A stretch of DNA of 64,000 nt from Narthecium ossifragum. Its lineage: Eukaryota > Streptophyta > Magnoliopsida > Dioscoreales > Nartheciaceae. Shown in pieces: positions 20,978 through 31,618 of the stretch. Made by a program: the position numbers and the translations under genes. The stretch is taken from assembly GCA_963920575.1 (NCBI GenBank), contig OY986967.1, positions 6,405,166-6,469,165 of the forward strand, read 5' to 3'. Positions within the stretch are counted from its first letter, which is position 1. Every line of letters starts with the position of its first letter. Below the pieces are notes generated by a model, which saw only the letters and a list, made by a program, of their open reading frames with translations, searched no databases and was not told where the DNA came from.

Positions 20978-23005
20978 GTCTAGCTAAAGACGTTAAACGT
21001 AGCGCTTGTTGGGAGGCAACCCAACTATGTTTGCTTGCTTTGTTTTCCTTGATTGTATGCTTGTATTTTTCATATTTGTTTGTAAGCATGCTTGGTTTTC
21101 TTTGTGTTGTACTAAATTGAATTGATGTGATTTCGTTGTTGCTTGAAAATAAATTGAATGTGTTGTGATCATTGATCATTTCTTCGGTGGAATGTTTGTG
21201 ATTTTGAGCATTTAATCATCATGAGTCATTGGGTAGAGGATGTGCCTCTTTTTAAAGTAAGCATGATGGTTTGTTGTTTGTATCGAGGGTGTACCTCTTC
21301 TAGTCTAAATGTGGAATGGTTGTATGCACTTATTGCTATATCATTATACAAAGGAAATGCTGCCCAAATTTTTCATGAACTTTAATTGTTTATCTTCTGT
21401 ATTCTAATGTGCTTGGGCTATGCTCTCTTTGATTCACAGGACATGCATAAAGGGGCATTGGACATTGAACTCAATGTCAATTTCCAATCCCAATCTCTCC
21501 TCTCTACTTGACTAACCCCTTTGGATTTATTTCTTCTTCCTTATAACTCACAAATAGATTTTTTTATGCAAGATTGAACACATTACACAATTGCTGAGCA
21601 ACAACTAAGGTTATCTCTTTCCCTTACCTTTCACTCGTGCTTGAGGACAATCCCATTTAAGTTGGGGGTATGCATTACATGCATGATAACCATTTTGTAT
21701 TTACACTTGAAATGCCAAATGCTTGCATTAATGATTATGTGATAAATTCAACTCTTGTACCTTTTATGGATGATTGTTGCATGATATATTCGAAGCTTCA
21801 CATATTTATAAGGGTTTTCTCATCATGATAGGGATACTATTCTTCATTCACTTTAACCCGCTTGCTACATGTTAAAGTTGATTGAGTAATTCATCATCAC
21901 TTTATATTCGCACACTTATGAGGGGTTGATTAGTCAATTTGAGTTTGGTACCTTGAAGGATTAAGAAGTCAAAGGTAGGGATCATGGTTCGCTTAATCAA
22001 AAATGGCTATGCTCGTGTAGTGAAATCCAAAAGCTTAGTAACCGGGCAATGTGCGTAACAACGTGTATTGTTCGCGTCAAACGGCCTAGGATTGAAAAAA
22101 TATATGTGTGTTGACTAGTTATAATTCGTAGCCTTCTAGGTTCGAGCAATTAAGTTCGAGGGGTGCTTTATCACCCAATGCCCTAAGACCATTTGGTTTG
22201 GGAGCCATTAACCCAAAGCTCGTTACAAGGGCCTAGAAGAGAGCTTAAGGGATTATGACATTGCACGGTCGCACACCAATGAAAAAATATAAGAGAAAAA
22301 TAAAAAAATATGTGTGTTGACTAGTTATAATTCGTAGCCTTTTGGGTTCGAGCAATTAAGTCCGAGGGGTGCTTTATCACCCAATGCCCTAAAGCCATTT
22401 GGTTTGGGAGTCATTGACCCAAAGCTCGTTACAAGGACCTAGAAGAAAGCTTAATGGATTATAACATTGCATGATCGCACACTAAGTAAGAAAAGTATAA
22501 AGAGTAACCATGTTACATTTTAGCAAACATGTGAAATACTTGAGATGACTAAGCCGGATTGGGCCTTACTTGGTTGATTTTAAAAACCCCAAATACGTGT
22601 GCGGTAACATCTTACACTTGGATTCCTTGATTATACTATACTTGTACTAAGTGCTTTAAAGTCCTTGAAGGGTAATAACCATAGCTTGATTAGCATATTT
22701 CTTATATTTGTGTGATTTGAAGGATATCATTATGCACATGATTCTATTATTTGACATTGGAGTAAATCTAGATCACATATGAATTGATGTATTGTTTCTT
22801 GACATTTCGATTGTAAATGAGATGTTTGTGGGTATCATCACTGTAAACCCTCACGAGACAACACTCGTCCTCTAGGGTAAACCTAGGGGTTTAACGGCTT
22901 GTTGCACATGCTAAGTGCAATCGTGAGTCCTACGAAAGTGGCTAGTTAGATTTTATTTGTCTTTTTGCTTTGCTCGAGGACTAGCAAAGTTCAAGTTGGG
23001 GGGTG
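20978..23005 (+). other. 3' non-coding region and polypurine tract of B
   Basis: There is no reading frame of note. At 20991-21024 a block with AGCGCTTGTTGGGAGGCAAC followed by CCAA is shared with both Athila elements C1 and C2 at the same relative place. At 22105-22515 two 206-bp copies stand in tandem. The polypurine tract AAGTTGGGGGGTG at 22993-23005 directly precedes the 3' LTR. Confidence 0.7.
22105..22515. repeat. 206-bp tandem duplication in B
   Basis: TGTGTGTTGACTAGTTATAA starts at 22105 and again at 22311. The two copies share the blocks GAGGGGTGCTTTATCACCCA and CCCAAAGCTCGTTACAAGG with scattered differences. It is non-coding. Confidence 0.85.
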
Positions 23006-24627
23006 TGATGAGTCACAAAATATGCATAATTCACCCATTTAACTGGGCTTTGTTAGCTCTCAAGCAATGCATTTCTAATATCTTTTCATGTTATTTCAGG
23101 TACAAGAGTTCCCAAAGAGAGTTGAATCGATTCCGGGCTTAAAAGACATAAATTGCACAAAATCTGCCATATTCGGATTGAACCAGACCCAGTCTGAATG
23201 GGTCCAGAATTGATCCAGACCCAGTCTGGATTGATCCAGACTTGATCCAGACCCAGTCTGGATGAATCCAGAATATTTGGATCGATCCAACCCAGTCTGG
23301 ATCGATCCAAACTTATTCTGGATCGATCCAAAGGTCGCTGACGGGTAAAAATGGACGGTTCGGATCTAATCCGAGGGTCCACGACTTGGGGCCTATAAAT
23401 AGGGGTTTTGGCTCTAATTTTAGGATCTTTTCTCCACTCTTGTTCCCTCCTTTCTCCAGCCTTCTTCCTCCTTAGTGTGAGAGAGAGATTGAGTGCTCCA
23501 AGGGTTGGATTTTGATGGAGAAGATGGGTAAAGCCTCCTCTTCCATGGAGATCCTACCTAAGATGAGTAGCTGAATCCCTCTTCCTTGGGAATTTTGTGA
23601 TGATCTTTGGTTTCTTTATAATTCTTCATGTAATGACTCTTGTGATGATGGATTTTGTATGAATTCACATGTAATTCTTAGTTCTCTTCAATGAATGCTT
23701 TATTTCTTACAAGTGTATGTAGAGAGATTACATGCTTGTTTAGTCTTTGATTCAATTCCCCAAAGAAGAGGTCATATTAGAATCATGCCTAATTTTAGGG
23801 TTTGAATCATAATTCATTGAGGAATTAAATAATCGAATGGTTTCATGATAAATTCTTATATGTAATTACTTGTGAAATAGATGTTTGATAGGTGTTTGAT
23901 GTAATATCTCAAAGAGAGGTCCATGCTAGAACCATGGCCAATTCTCCTTGATCTAGGGATAGGATCTTGAGGTGCTAGAACCACTCAAGGCAAGCTATGA
24001 TCTTGAGGTGCTAGAACCACCCAAGCCATAGCTATTCTATCCACTACTTGGGTGCTAGAACCATCCAAGCCTCATTCTACCCTATCTACCATTCTTATTC
24101 ATGCGAAGCCTAGATCTCTAATTAACAATAGGACCCTAAGCCGGCCATTGTTGCCAACAATAGGACCCTAGCCGGCCATTGTTGAGCCATGATCGAATTA
24201 ATGCCTTGATCATGGATCCTACCCTTGTGCTAAATGCGATGAGTTGATCCTAACCCGACATCTCATTAGCGACGAGCGATACTAATCCTATGCTCGTCGA
24301 TCCCTTATCTTGACCATCTCATTTAGAAGTCATGCATCTTGATTTATAGAGAACATCCTTAGACCCTAATTCGGATCAAAAGCCCCTAGGACCTTTATCC
24401 TAATAAACCACTTTCTTTACTTGTTTTTAAAATACCTTAGTTAACTAGTTAATCAAAACCATTCAAATTTTATACAACTCTTGTAGAGATCATCTTTGTA
24501 ATTCAACTATCAAATTCCCTGTGGACTCGACCCATACTCCTACTACCTACGTTGTAGTTAAGTAATAGTTCGGTATTTTGTTTTGTCCGCCTTTGAGATA
24601 ATTAACGACGCATTTCAAGGTGAGTCA
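23006..24627 (+). repeat. 3' LTR of B (complete)
   Basis: It begins TGATGAGTCACAAAATATGC and ends TTTCAAGGTGAGTCA (1,622 bp). A TATA box TATAAATA is at 23394-23401. Upstream, 23183-23333 holds ATCCAGACCCAGTCTGGAT dyads and GGATCGATCC dyads. The last 594 bp are the mate of 18866-19459. Confidence 0.92.
23183..23333. repeat. Dyad array in the B LTR (GGATCGATCC and CCAGAC..GTCTGG)
   Basis: Three TGGATCGATCCAA copies and three copies of a second dyad with arms ATCCAGAC and GTCTGGAT around CCA lie 60-210 bp upstream of the TATA box at 23394. This is the same arrangement of dyads before the promoter seen in the C1, D and A LTRs. Confidence 0.75.
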
Positions 24628-24839
24628 GTATGCAAAAATCAGATCAAGTAACACTCTTAAATACCTTCAAAAATCAAAGGCATTGCAAAATAAAAGTTAT
24701 ATCTTGACTGAAATAGATAGAATTGTCTTAAGAGTGCTCAAAAAGAGGTAAAAAACTATAGCAAAATCAGTCATTTTAAACTCAATAATGTTCAATATAA
24801 CACAAATATGGGGCAAAAATTAGAATTTGGAAACAAATT

Positions 24840-25180
24840 ATTCTGTAATCTAAATTGATGATTCTACCTCTCTATTGTAGACCTGAGCAGGAAACCAAAA
24901 CTTTGGCATCTCAAGAGCGAGATACCAAGACATAATTGAAGCATCCGAAGCATCAGGCAGAGGAGTACATGGCATCCTCTCCCAGCCATCTTCTTGAACC
25001 TTAGATTTCTTCAGCCATGAGAAAGGCAAAGTACAAAATAGAGACTCAAACCATCCGTTCAGCTTTCCATTGCCCACGGGGATGCTCGCAGCCCCCCTCC
25101 TCGAAGCCATGTATAGCTGCCAATCTCTATGCTCAGTTTGGCCTAACGCCCTGCTCCATTTCTCCCTCATGAAACCAAAG
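24840..25180 (-). pseudogene. Captured gene fragment in Helitron, unidentified
   Basis: A minus-strand open stretch of about 105 codons (25170-24850) has natural protein composition: MREKWSRALGQTEHRDWQLY, then GKLNGWFESLFCTLPFSWLK and ERMPCTPLPDASDASIMSWY, ending MPKFWFPAQVYNREVE. The many aromatic residues and lack of transposon motifs suggest host-gene exon sequence. It is in the same orientation as the helicase exon but does not match that helicase, so more than one source gene may have been sampled. I do not recognise the family. Confidence 0.5.
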
Positions 25181-26180
25181 TAAGGACAAAATCAAAAAGA
25201 TAGGATGTTGAGACATCTATTATCCATCATATAAGGAAGAGCGGTTGTACAAAGATAATCAAAGATAATCAAGAACAATAAAGCATTCCCGGAAAATGCT
25301 AAACTATAGATATGAAACAACAATGGCCAGAAAGTATGCAAGAAAGAATGAAAATGTATAACTTACTAAAAATATGATCATATGCAGGATCAGAAATAAA
25401 AATCCCCATGTTTGCTTCCTATCTCTAAAACTGATTCATGTGATCCTGTCATCTAGAGTTGAAATTAGATCATTACCAGAAAAATAGGAAGGAATTCTTA
25501 GGTGGGCAATAAACCAATCAACTTTTCATTGATATGCTATCAGGAGCACTAATAAATCATGCAAAGTGAAGATGCATGATGCAAAAATAAACAGAGACAT
25601 TGAATCTTGAAGAGATTTAATGTCTCTTCCATGGGAATAGATCAAGAGATCGAGATGCTCATATAAGTGAAGAGATGAGAGGAGAGGGAAAGCTCACCAG
25701 AGATATGGCGGTGTTGGGTACGGCGAGGCTTGGACGACAGCGGGGGTGGAGAAGGAGATAGATCTGGCTGAATCGCATGAGGATGTCAAGATCGGCCGGA
25801 TCCGGCGACAGTGAGGAGACCAATACCAACAGAAGTTGGATTTGAGGATGTAGAACAACGGAGGGAGGAGCTCCCACCGGTAGGAAGCAATTAGATCTTG
25901 GCGTTAACGGGCGGGCTTTCGAAGCTGGTAAGAATCCATAGGCGAAGGGAAGTTGGGGCGAGTCCAACACAAACAGAGGGAAGAGTACTGAGGAGGAGGA
26001 GATAAGAGAAGAGGGAAGAGTAAGATCGGAACCTTGGTGTCGATGGGAACCTTGGTGGTCATGAAATAGTCGAGGAGTTCGATGAACCAGAGGACGCCAT
26101 CCGCCGGGACGATGATCATGGATAGCATGGCCGACGGCGGGTTGGGGGTGGCCAATGGCATGGGGCGAGGTCTCTACAGC
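25181..26180 (-). pseudogene. Captured 5' gene region in Helitron, unidentified
   Basis: On the minus strand, 26161-26045 reads MPLATPNPPSAMLSMIIVPA then DGVLWFIELLDYFMTTKVPI, a hydrophobic and acidic stretch that could be a first exon. Pyrimidine-rich, coding-like GC-rich DNA follows down to about 25680. From 25650 to 25181 the sequence is AT-rich and intron-like. The base composition differs sharply from the surrounding retroelement. The source gene is not recognised. Confidence 0.4.
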
Positions 26181-26224
26181 TCCTCTGCTAGTGATGTAAG
26201 GGAAGAGAGCGGGGATTGGGAGAT

Positions 26225-26520
26225 GGAAGATGGCCGACGGCGGGCTGGGCGAGGTCAGCGGCGTTCGACGACGTTCGACGGCGGGTTGGGCGAGGTCGGC
26301 GGTGTTCGACGGCGTTCGACGTCGGGCTGGGCGAGGTCGGCGGCGGCCGGGGCGTGGTCGATGGCGGATTGGGAGAGGTCGACGGTGTTCGACAGCGGGT
26401 AGGGCGAGGTCGACGGCGGCGTGGGGCGTTGGGCGTGGTCGATGGCAGCTTGGTCGAGGTCGGCGGGCTAGGCGAGGTCGGCGTCGATGGCGGCTTTGGC
26501 AAGGTCGGCGGGTTGGAGAT
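26225..26520. repeat. GC-rich minisatellite in the Helitron
   Basis: Variants of GGGCGAGGTCGGCGGCGTTC followed by GACGGCG repeat at roughly 30-45 bp intervals. Both strands are open for long stretches, a by-product of the repeat, so I do not call a gene. At 26525-26640 it passes into GGGGAGGGGACGGGGG-type purine runs able to form G-quadruplexes. Confidence 0.7.
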
Positions 26521-26874
26521 GAAGGGGAGGGATGGGTGAGGGGGAGAGGGAGAGGGGACGGGGAGGGGACGGGGGAGAGAGGGAGAGGGGGCGGGGAGGG
26601 GACGGGGGAGAGGAAGAGGATGGGGCTCTCCTCTCCTCTCTCTCTTCTCTCTCTCTCGCATTAATTGTTTTACGGCGGGCGTGGGAAAAAATGTAGCTTG
26701 GAAGGCTGAAGCTTGGCTTGGGCGGGAAATTTGAGCGGGAGTGAATTTTTCGTTACGGATCTTAAAGCTAATCATGGAATCACAGCCATTGGATGTGTTT
26801 GTAGGCAAATCCTGACCACTCTTTATGTTTTATAGGGGGGACATTTCAAAAACCGTCCTTCCTTATATAATAGA

Positions 26875-27648
26875 TATTTATTCTTTAGAAAATCAGATGC
26901 AATATTTCTATGATGGACTAAATCTTTTTTGTCAGATTATGGCAGAAAATGCTGCAGGTGGAGCGTTGTTCAAAAGGACACCACCAGAGGCATACGAAAT
27001 TTATGAGATGCTAGGATCAAACTCGCAGGAGAGAGACACAAGGAATAAGGCGAGAGGCATCTATGAGCTTAACCGGACTGACGACATGGCAAGGCAAATC
27101 GCAGCCCTCAACAAGAAGATGGACGCGATGATGTCCACACAAGCAAAACCGGTTGAGATTTGTTCAATTTGCAATAGCGTTGGTCATAGGTTTGATTCAT
27201 GTCCTTCTGGTAATGAATTTCCTGAATATGTGCAAGAACAAGCTAATTTGATGAATGCTTATAACCCGAGACCTAGATTTGATCCTTATGCAAATACTTA
27301 CAATCCTGGTTGGATGGAGCATCCAAATTTTTCATGGAAAAATACTGTTAATGCTAGTATGCCTACTACTAATCAGTCTAACCCACCTGTTAAGTCATCT
27401 TTGGAAGCGACTATGTTGGCTTTCATGCAGAAAATAGACTCAAAGATGGAAAAACAAGATTCGGCCATTGCTCAACATGATGTGGTACTGAAGAATGTTG
27501 CAGCATCCGTTGGAAAGTTGGAAGTTCAAGTGGGACAACTTGCTGATGCTGTAAGAGCCCATGTTCCAGGCAAATTTCCGAGCCAACCTGAGCAAGCAAA
27601 AGCGGTCACAGTTCTTCGTTCAGGTAAGATAATTGATAATATAGATTA
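26875..27648 (+). pseudogene. C1 gag, second part
   Basis: Continuation of Athila gag after the Helitron: QMQYFYDGLNLFCQIMAENA and GGALFKRTPPEAYEIYEML, then a CxxCxxxGHxxxxC knuckle (ICNSVGHRFDSCP, about 27160-27195). The end has KNVAASVGKLEVQVGQLADA and a QPEQAKAVTVLRSGKI tail typical of Athila. The frame stops at 27646-27648 (TAA). Confidence 0.88.
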
Positions 27649-28680
27649 ATGCTGAAGTTATTGATGAGTGTCATGATGATGAAAGTGAGAAAGTTGAAAA
27701 GGTGGAACCCTCGAAAAGGCCATCAATGGCCACATCTACTTCTGAGTATGAAAAGAAAGCGAATGCAGTCCCAGAGGTGCATCACAACATCCCTGCACCA
27801 TATGTACCACCGATCCCGTTTCCAGGCCGCATGAAGAAAGCCAAAATGGATAAGTCTTATTCTGAAATTTATGATATTTTATCTAAAGTTAATGTGAACT
27901 TCCCACTGCTTGATGTGATTAGGAACATGCCAGCCTTTCCAAAGTTCTTCAAGGAATTAAGTACGTATAAGCGTAAGAATGAGCCGCATGAAAAGGTAAT
28001 GGTTTCAGAGACAGTAAGTGCAGTGCTTCAGAGGAAGCTTCCACCCAAGCTTAAGGATCCAGGGAGTTTTAAAATTAGTATTACTGTTGGTGATACAAAA
28101 ATAAGGGAGGCAATGCTTGACTTAGGAGCCAGTGTTAATTTGATGCCTTACTCTGTGTTCCGTCAGTTAGGAGTTGGTGAATTAAAACCTACTACGATGT
28201 CTTTACAACTTGCAGATCATTCAATTAAATATCCGTTAGGCATTGTAGAAGACATTTTAGTACAAGTTGATAAACTAATTATCCCTGCTGATTTTGTGAT
28301 ATTGGAAATGGATGATGCACCCTTGCATGATAGAAATTTACCAATTTTGCTTGGATGCCCATTTATGGCTACAACAAAGTCTATGATTAATGTGTAGGAT
28401 GGCAAGCTAAGCATGACAGTCTTAAGTGAAACTGTTGAATTTAAAGTATTTGAATCTATGTCATATCCCTCAAATTCTTTTGATTGTTTCTCAATAGATG
28501 TATTAGATTCAATTGTGTTTTCTAATTTCAGACAGGAGCAAGTTAAAACTGCATTGGAAGCGGCATTGATGATGGAAGAGGATGGCGCGCACAACTATGA
28601 TGGAGTAGAGGAGGTCACAGCAGCCCTTGAGGCAGTGCAGTCGTACCCCCTGGTGGATTTCGGTTAGACATGCTTGAAAC
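27649..28680 (+). pseudogene. C1 protease region
   Basis: Aspartic protease of an Athila element. The frame 27702-28397 reads PYVPPIPFPGRMKKAKMD, LPPKLKDPGSFKISITVGD, the active-site AMLDLGASVNLMPYSVFRQL (about 28111-28170) and the flap and end region NLPILLGCPFMATTKSMINV. A TAG at 28395 stands where the family usually has histidine or glutamine before DGKL. Reading continues beyond it toward reverse transcriptase. A frame change near 27649-27700 separates it from gag. Confidence 0.85.
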
Positions 28681-29652
28681 CTCTCATTCTAAAATGATTT
28701 CATCAATAGTATCTCCACCAAAGCTTACGTAAAAACCTCTGCCTAGTAATCTGAAGTATGCATATCTCGGTGATAATGAAACCCTTCCTGTTATTATTGC
28801 TTCTGATATTACTCCATTGGAAGAGGAAAAATTATTGAGAGTTGTTAGAGAGCATAAAACTGCAATAGGCTGGACAATTACAGATATTAAAGGAGTAAGT
28901 CCTACTATGTGCATGCATCGCATTATGTTGGAAGAGGACGCCAGGCCTATAAGGGATGCCCAGCGTCGCCTGAATCCAAACATGAAAGAAGTTGTTCGGG
29001 CAGAGGTTCTTAAATTACTTGATGTTGGTGTTATATATCCTATTTCTGAAAGCAATTGGGTAAGTCCAGTTCATGTAGTCCCTAAGAAATCGGGAATAAC
29101 AATTGTGAAGAATGAGAACAATGAGCTTATACCTACGAGGATGACAACTGGATGGCAGGTCTGCATCGATTACCGCAAGCTTAATGCAGCGACTAAAAAG
29201 GACCACTTTCCCTTACCTTTTATCGATCAAATACTTGAACGTTTAGCTGGCCATGCGTTTTATTGTTTTCTTGATGAATTTTCAGGTTATAATTAAATAG
29301 CCATCGCCCCGGAGGACCAAGTGAAGACTACATTCACATGTCCCTTTGGAACATTTGCGTATAGACGGATGCCATTTGGATTATGTAATGCACCTGCAAC
29401 TTTTCAAAGATGCATAATATCAATTTTTTCTGACATGATACAAAGGTTTGTCGAGGTATTTATGGATGATTTTTCTGTCTTTGGGAATTGTTTTGATAAT
29501 TGCCTTGAACATCTAACATTGGTGCTTAAGAGATGGGAGGAGACTAATTTGACATTGAGCTGGGAGAAGAGTCACTTCATGGTAATGTAAGGTATTGTTT
29601 TAGGACATGCTATCTCCAGTAAAAGTATTGAAGTTGACAGGGCAAAAATAAA
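28681..29652 (+). pseudogene. C1 reverse transcriptase
   Basis: Athila reverse transcriptase with conserved blocks in order: GVSPTMCMHRIMLEEDARPI, RRLNPNMKEVVRAEVLKLLD, WVSPVHVVPKKSG, CIDYRKLNAATKKDHFPLPF, RRMPFGLCNAPATFQRC and the catalytic EVFMDDFSVFG (about 29455-29485). In-frame stops fall after FSGYN (29296) and after FMVM (29590); both fit single C-to-T changes of CAA. The two aspartates are kept, but the enzyme cannot be made full length. Confidence 0.92.
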
Positions 29653-29653
29653 T

Positions 29654-30376
29654 TTGATTGAGAAATTGCCACCCACTATTTCTGTAAAGGGTGTGCAAAG
29701 TTTTTTAGGCCATGCAGGATTTCATCGCAGATTCATTAGAGATTTTTCTAAGATTGCACGACCTCTGTGTGATTTATTGGCCAAGGATGCTGAGTTTAAG
29801 TTTAGTAAAGCTTGTCTTGATGCTTTTAAAGCTTTAAAAGAGAAATTGATTACTGCACCTATTATGATGCCTCCTGATTGGTCGTTGCCCTTTGAGATAA
29901 TATGTGATGCGTCTAATTATGCTATAGGGGTTGTGTTAGGACAAAGGGTGAATAAGGTTTCTCATGCTATTTATTATGCAAGTCGTACCCTCAATGATGC
30001 TCAAATCAATTATTCAACCACTGAAAAAGAATTACTTGCTGTTGTTTTTGCATTGGAGAAATTTCGCTCTTATTTGATTGGATCTAAAGTTGTTATTTAT
30101 TCAGATCATGCAGCATTGAAATATCTACTAATCAAAAAGGATACCAAGCCAAGGTTAATCAGGTGGATCCTGCTGCTACATGAGTTCGATTTGGAAATAA
30201 AGGACAAGAAAGGGAGCGACAATGTAGTGGCAGATCACTTGTCACGATTGGAGCACATAGCCGGCCCTAAGGATGTACAACCCATCCAAGAATGCTTTCT
30301 CGATGAACAACTCTTTTCTGTGAATGGTAAAAAGCCTTAGTATGCGGATATTGTTAACTATTTAGCTAGTAATGTT
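29654..30376 (+). pseudogene. C1 RNase H and linker
   Basis: The connection and RNase H follow reverse transcriptase: [20 protein letters not shown], then [20 protein letters not shown] with the first catalytic aspartate, [33 protein letters not shown] and [16 protein letters not shown] at 30338-30340 replaces what is a tryptophan codon in C2 (PWYAD), consistent with a G-to-A change. The domain itself is otherwise open. Confidence 0.92.
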
Positions 30377-31618
30377 ATGCGTACTGATTTAAGTTCACAA
30401 GAAAAGAAAAGATTTTTGTCTACTGTTCGATATTATTTTTGGGATGATCCTTATTTATTTAAGCATTGTCCTGATCAAATAATAAGGCGTTGTGTTCCAG
30501 AATATGAGCATGATGATATATTGAAATTTAGTCATGAATTAACTTGTGGAGGACACTTTGGAGGTAAGAAAACTGCTTTTAAAGTTCTTCAATCTGGTTT
30601 CTTTTGGCCTCCATTATTCAAAGATGCATTTAATTTTGTTGCTAAGTGTGACAGATGTCAACGGTCAGGGAACATAAGCAAAAGGAATGAGATGTCTCTT
30701 ACAAATAATCTAGTGGTGGAATTGTTCGATGTTTGGGGCATAGACTTTATGGGACCATTTCCTCCATCATACGGGTACACGTATATTCTTGTTGCTGTAG
30801 ATTATGTATCCAAGTGGATTGAAGCAATTGCAACCAGGAACAATGACAACAAGACCGTGGTGGGATTCTTGAAAGATATGATTTTTACAAGTTTTGGTAC
30901 ACCTCGGGTGATTATAAGTGATGTGGGATCACACTTTTGCAATAGAGCGTTTGATGCATTGTTGAAGAAGTACAACATCAGTCATCGGGTCGCAACTCCT
31001 TACCACCCTCAAACGTCGGGTCAAGTGGAGGTGAGCAATAGGCAAATAAAGACGATCTTGGAACGGGTTGTCGGCACTACAAGGAAGGATTGGGCGGTGA
31101 AATTGAATGATGTTCTTTGGGCATATCGCACCGCATTTAAGACTCCTATTGGTATGAGCCCTTATCGCATTGTTTTTGGAAAAGCATGTCATTTACCTAT
31201 GGAGTTAGAGTATAGGGCATATTGCGCAATCAAGCAGCTGAATTTTGATATGAGAGAAGCGGGGGATATGAGAAAGATTCAATTGAACAAATTAGATGAG
31301 CTGCGGAATGAAGCGTACGAGAACGCTAAAATCTACAAAGAAATGACCAAGCTCTATCATGACAAAGCAATACAACGGAAGGAGTTCAAACCAGGTATGA
31401 AAGTTTTACTTTATAACTCACGAATGAAATTCTTTCCAGGTAAATTAAGATCCAGATCGACGGGCCCGTTCAAAGTGACACAAGTATCTCCTCATGGTGC
31501 TGTTGAAATTGAGAATGAAAGGAATGGGAGCAAATTCAAAGTCAATGGGCACCGTTTGAAATTGTATTTGGAAGGACATTCAGAAGTGGTGGATGCAGTT
31601 GATTTTGTTGAACCATAA
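30377..31618 (+). pseudogene. C1 integrase, open 413 codons
   Basis: The Athila integrase is intact as a frame but cut off from the rest of pol by upstream stops. The zinc region [24 protein letters not shown] comes first, then catalytic residues in [31 protein letters not shown] and [20 protein letters not shown] (D, D, E). The C-terminal barrel has [16 protein letters not shown] and [18 protein letters not shown]. It ends EPstop at 31618. Of the pol domains in the window this is the best preserved on the plus strand. Confidence 0.93.

Larger units (their letters stand above)
18866..24627 (+). mobile_element. Non-autonomous Athila-like element B
   Basis: A partial 5' LTR (18866-19459), a tRNA-Asp primer site, one long reading frame (19721-20977), a polypurine tract and a complete 3' LTR (23006-24627) make a 5.8-kb element. 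No protease, reverse transcriptase, RNase H or integrase is present, so it would depend on proteins of an Athila relative. The first about 1,030 bp of the 5' LTR are missing; Helitron sequence abuts directly at 18865, so the target duplication cannot be tested. It is the innermost insertion of the nest. Confidence 0.85.
17378..26874 (-). mobile_element. Gene-capturing Helitron, minus orientation
   Basis: Read on the minus strand the element starts TCTATTATATAAGGAAGG (from 26874) and ends CACGGGCATTCCCTAG (at 17378), between A on its 5' side and T on its 3' side. These are the Helitron rules: 5' TC, 3' CTAG, insertion in an AT dinucleotide, no target duplication. Precise removal joins 17377 to 26875 and restores the open gag frame of C1. 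The expected hairpin before CTAG is degenerate (TGACGT against ACGGGCA). Net length without element B is about 3.7 kb. No RepHel helicase is present, so it is non-autonomous. Confidence 0.85.

Noticed and set aside
26188..26808. Proline/serine-rich minus frame and arginine/glycine-rich plus frames
   Set aside because: They arise from the GC-rich minisatellite, are open on both strands and match no family.
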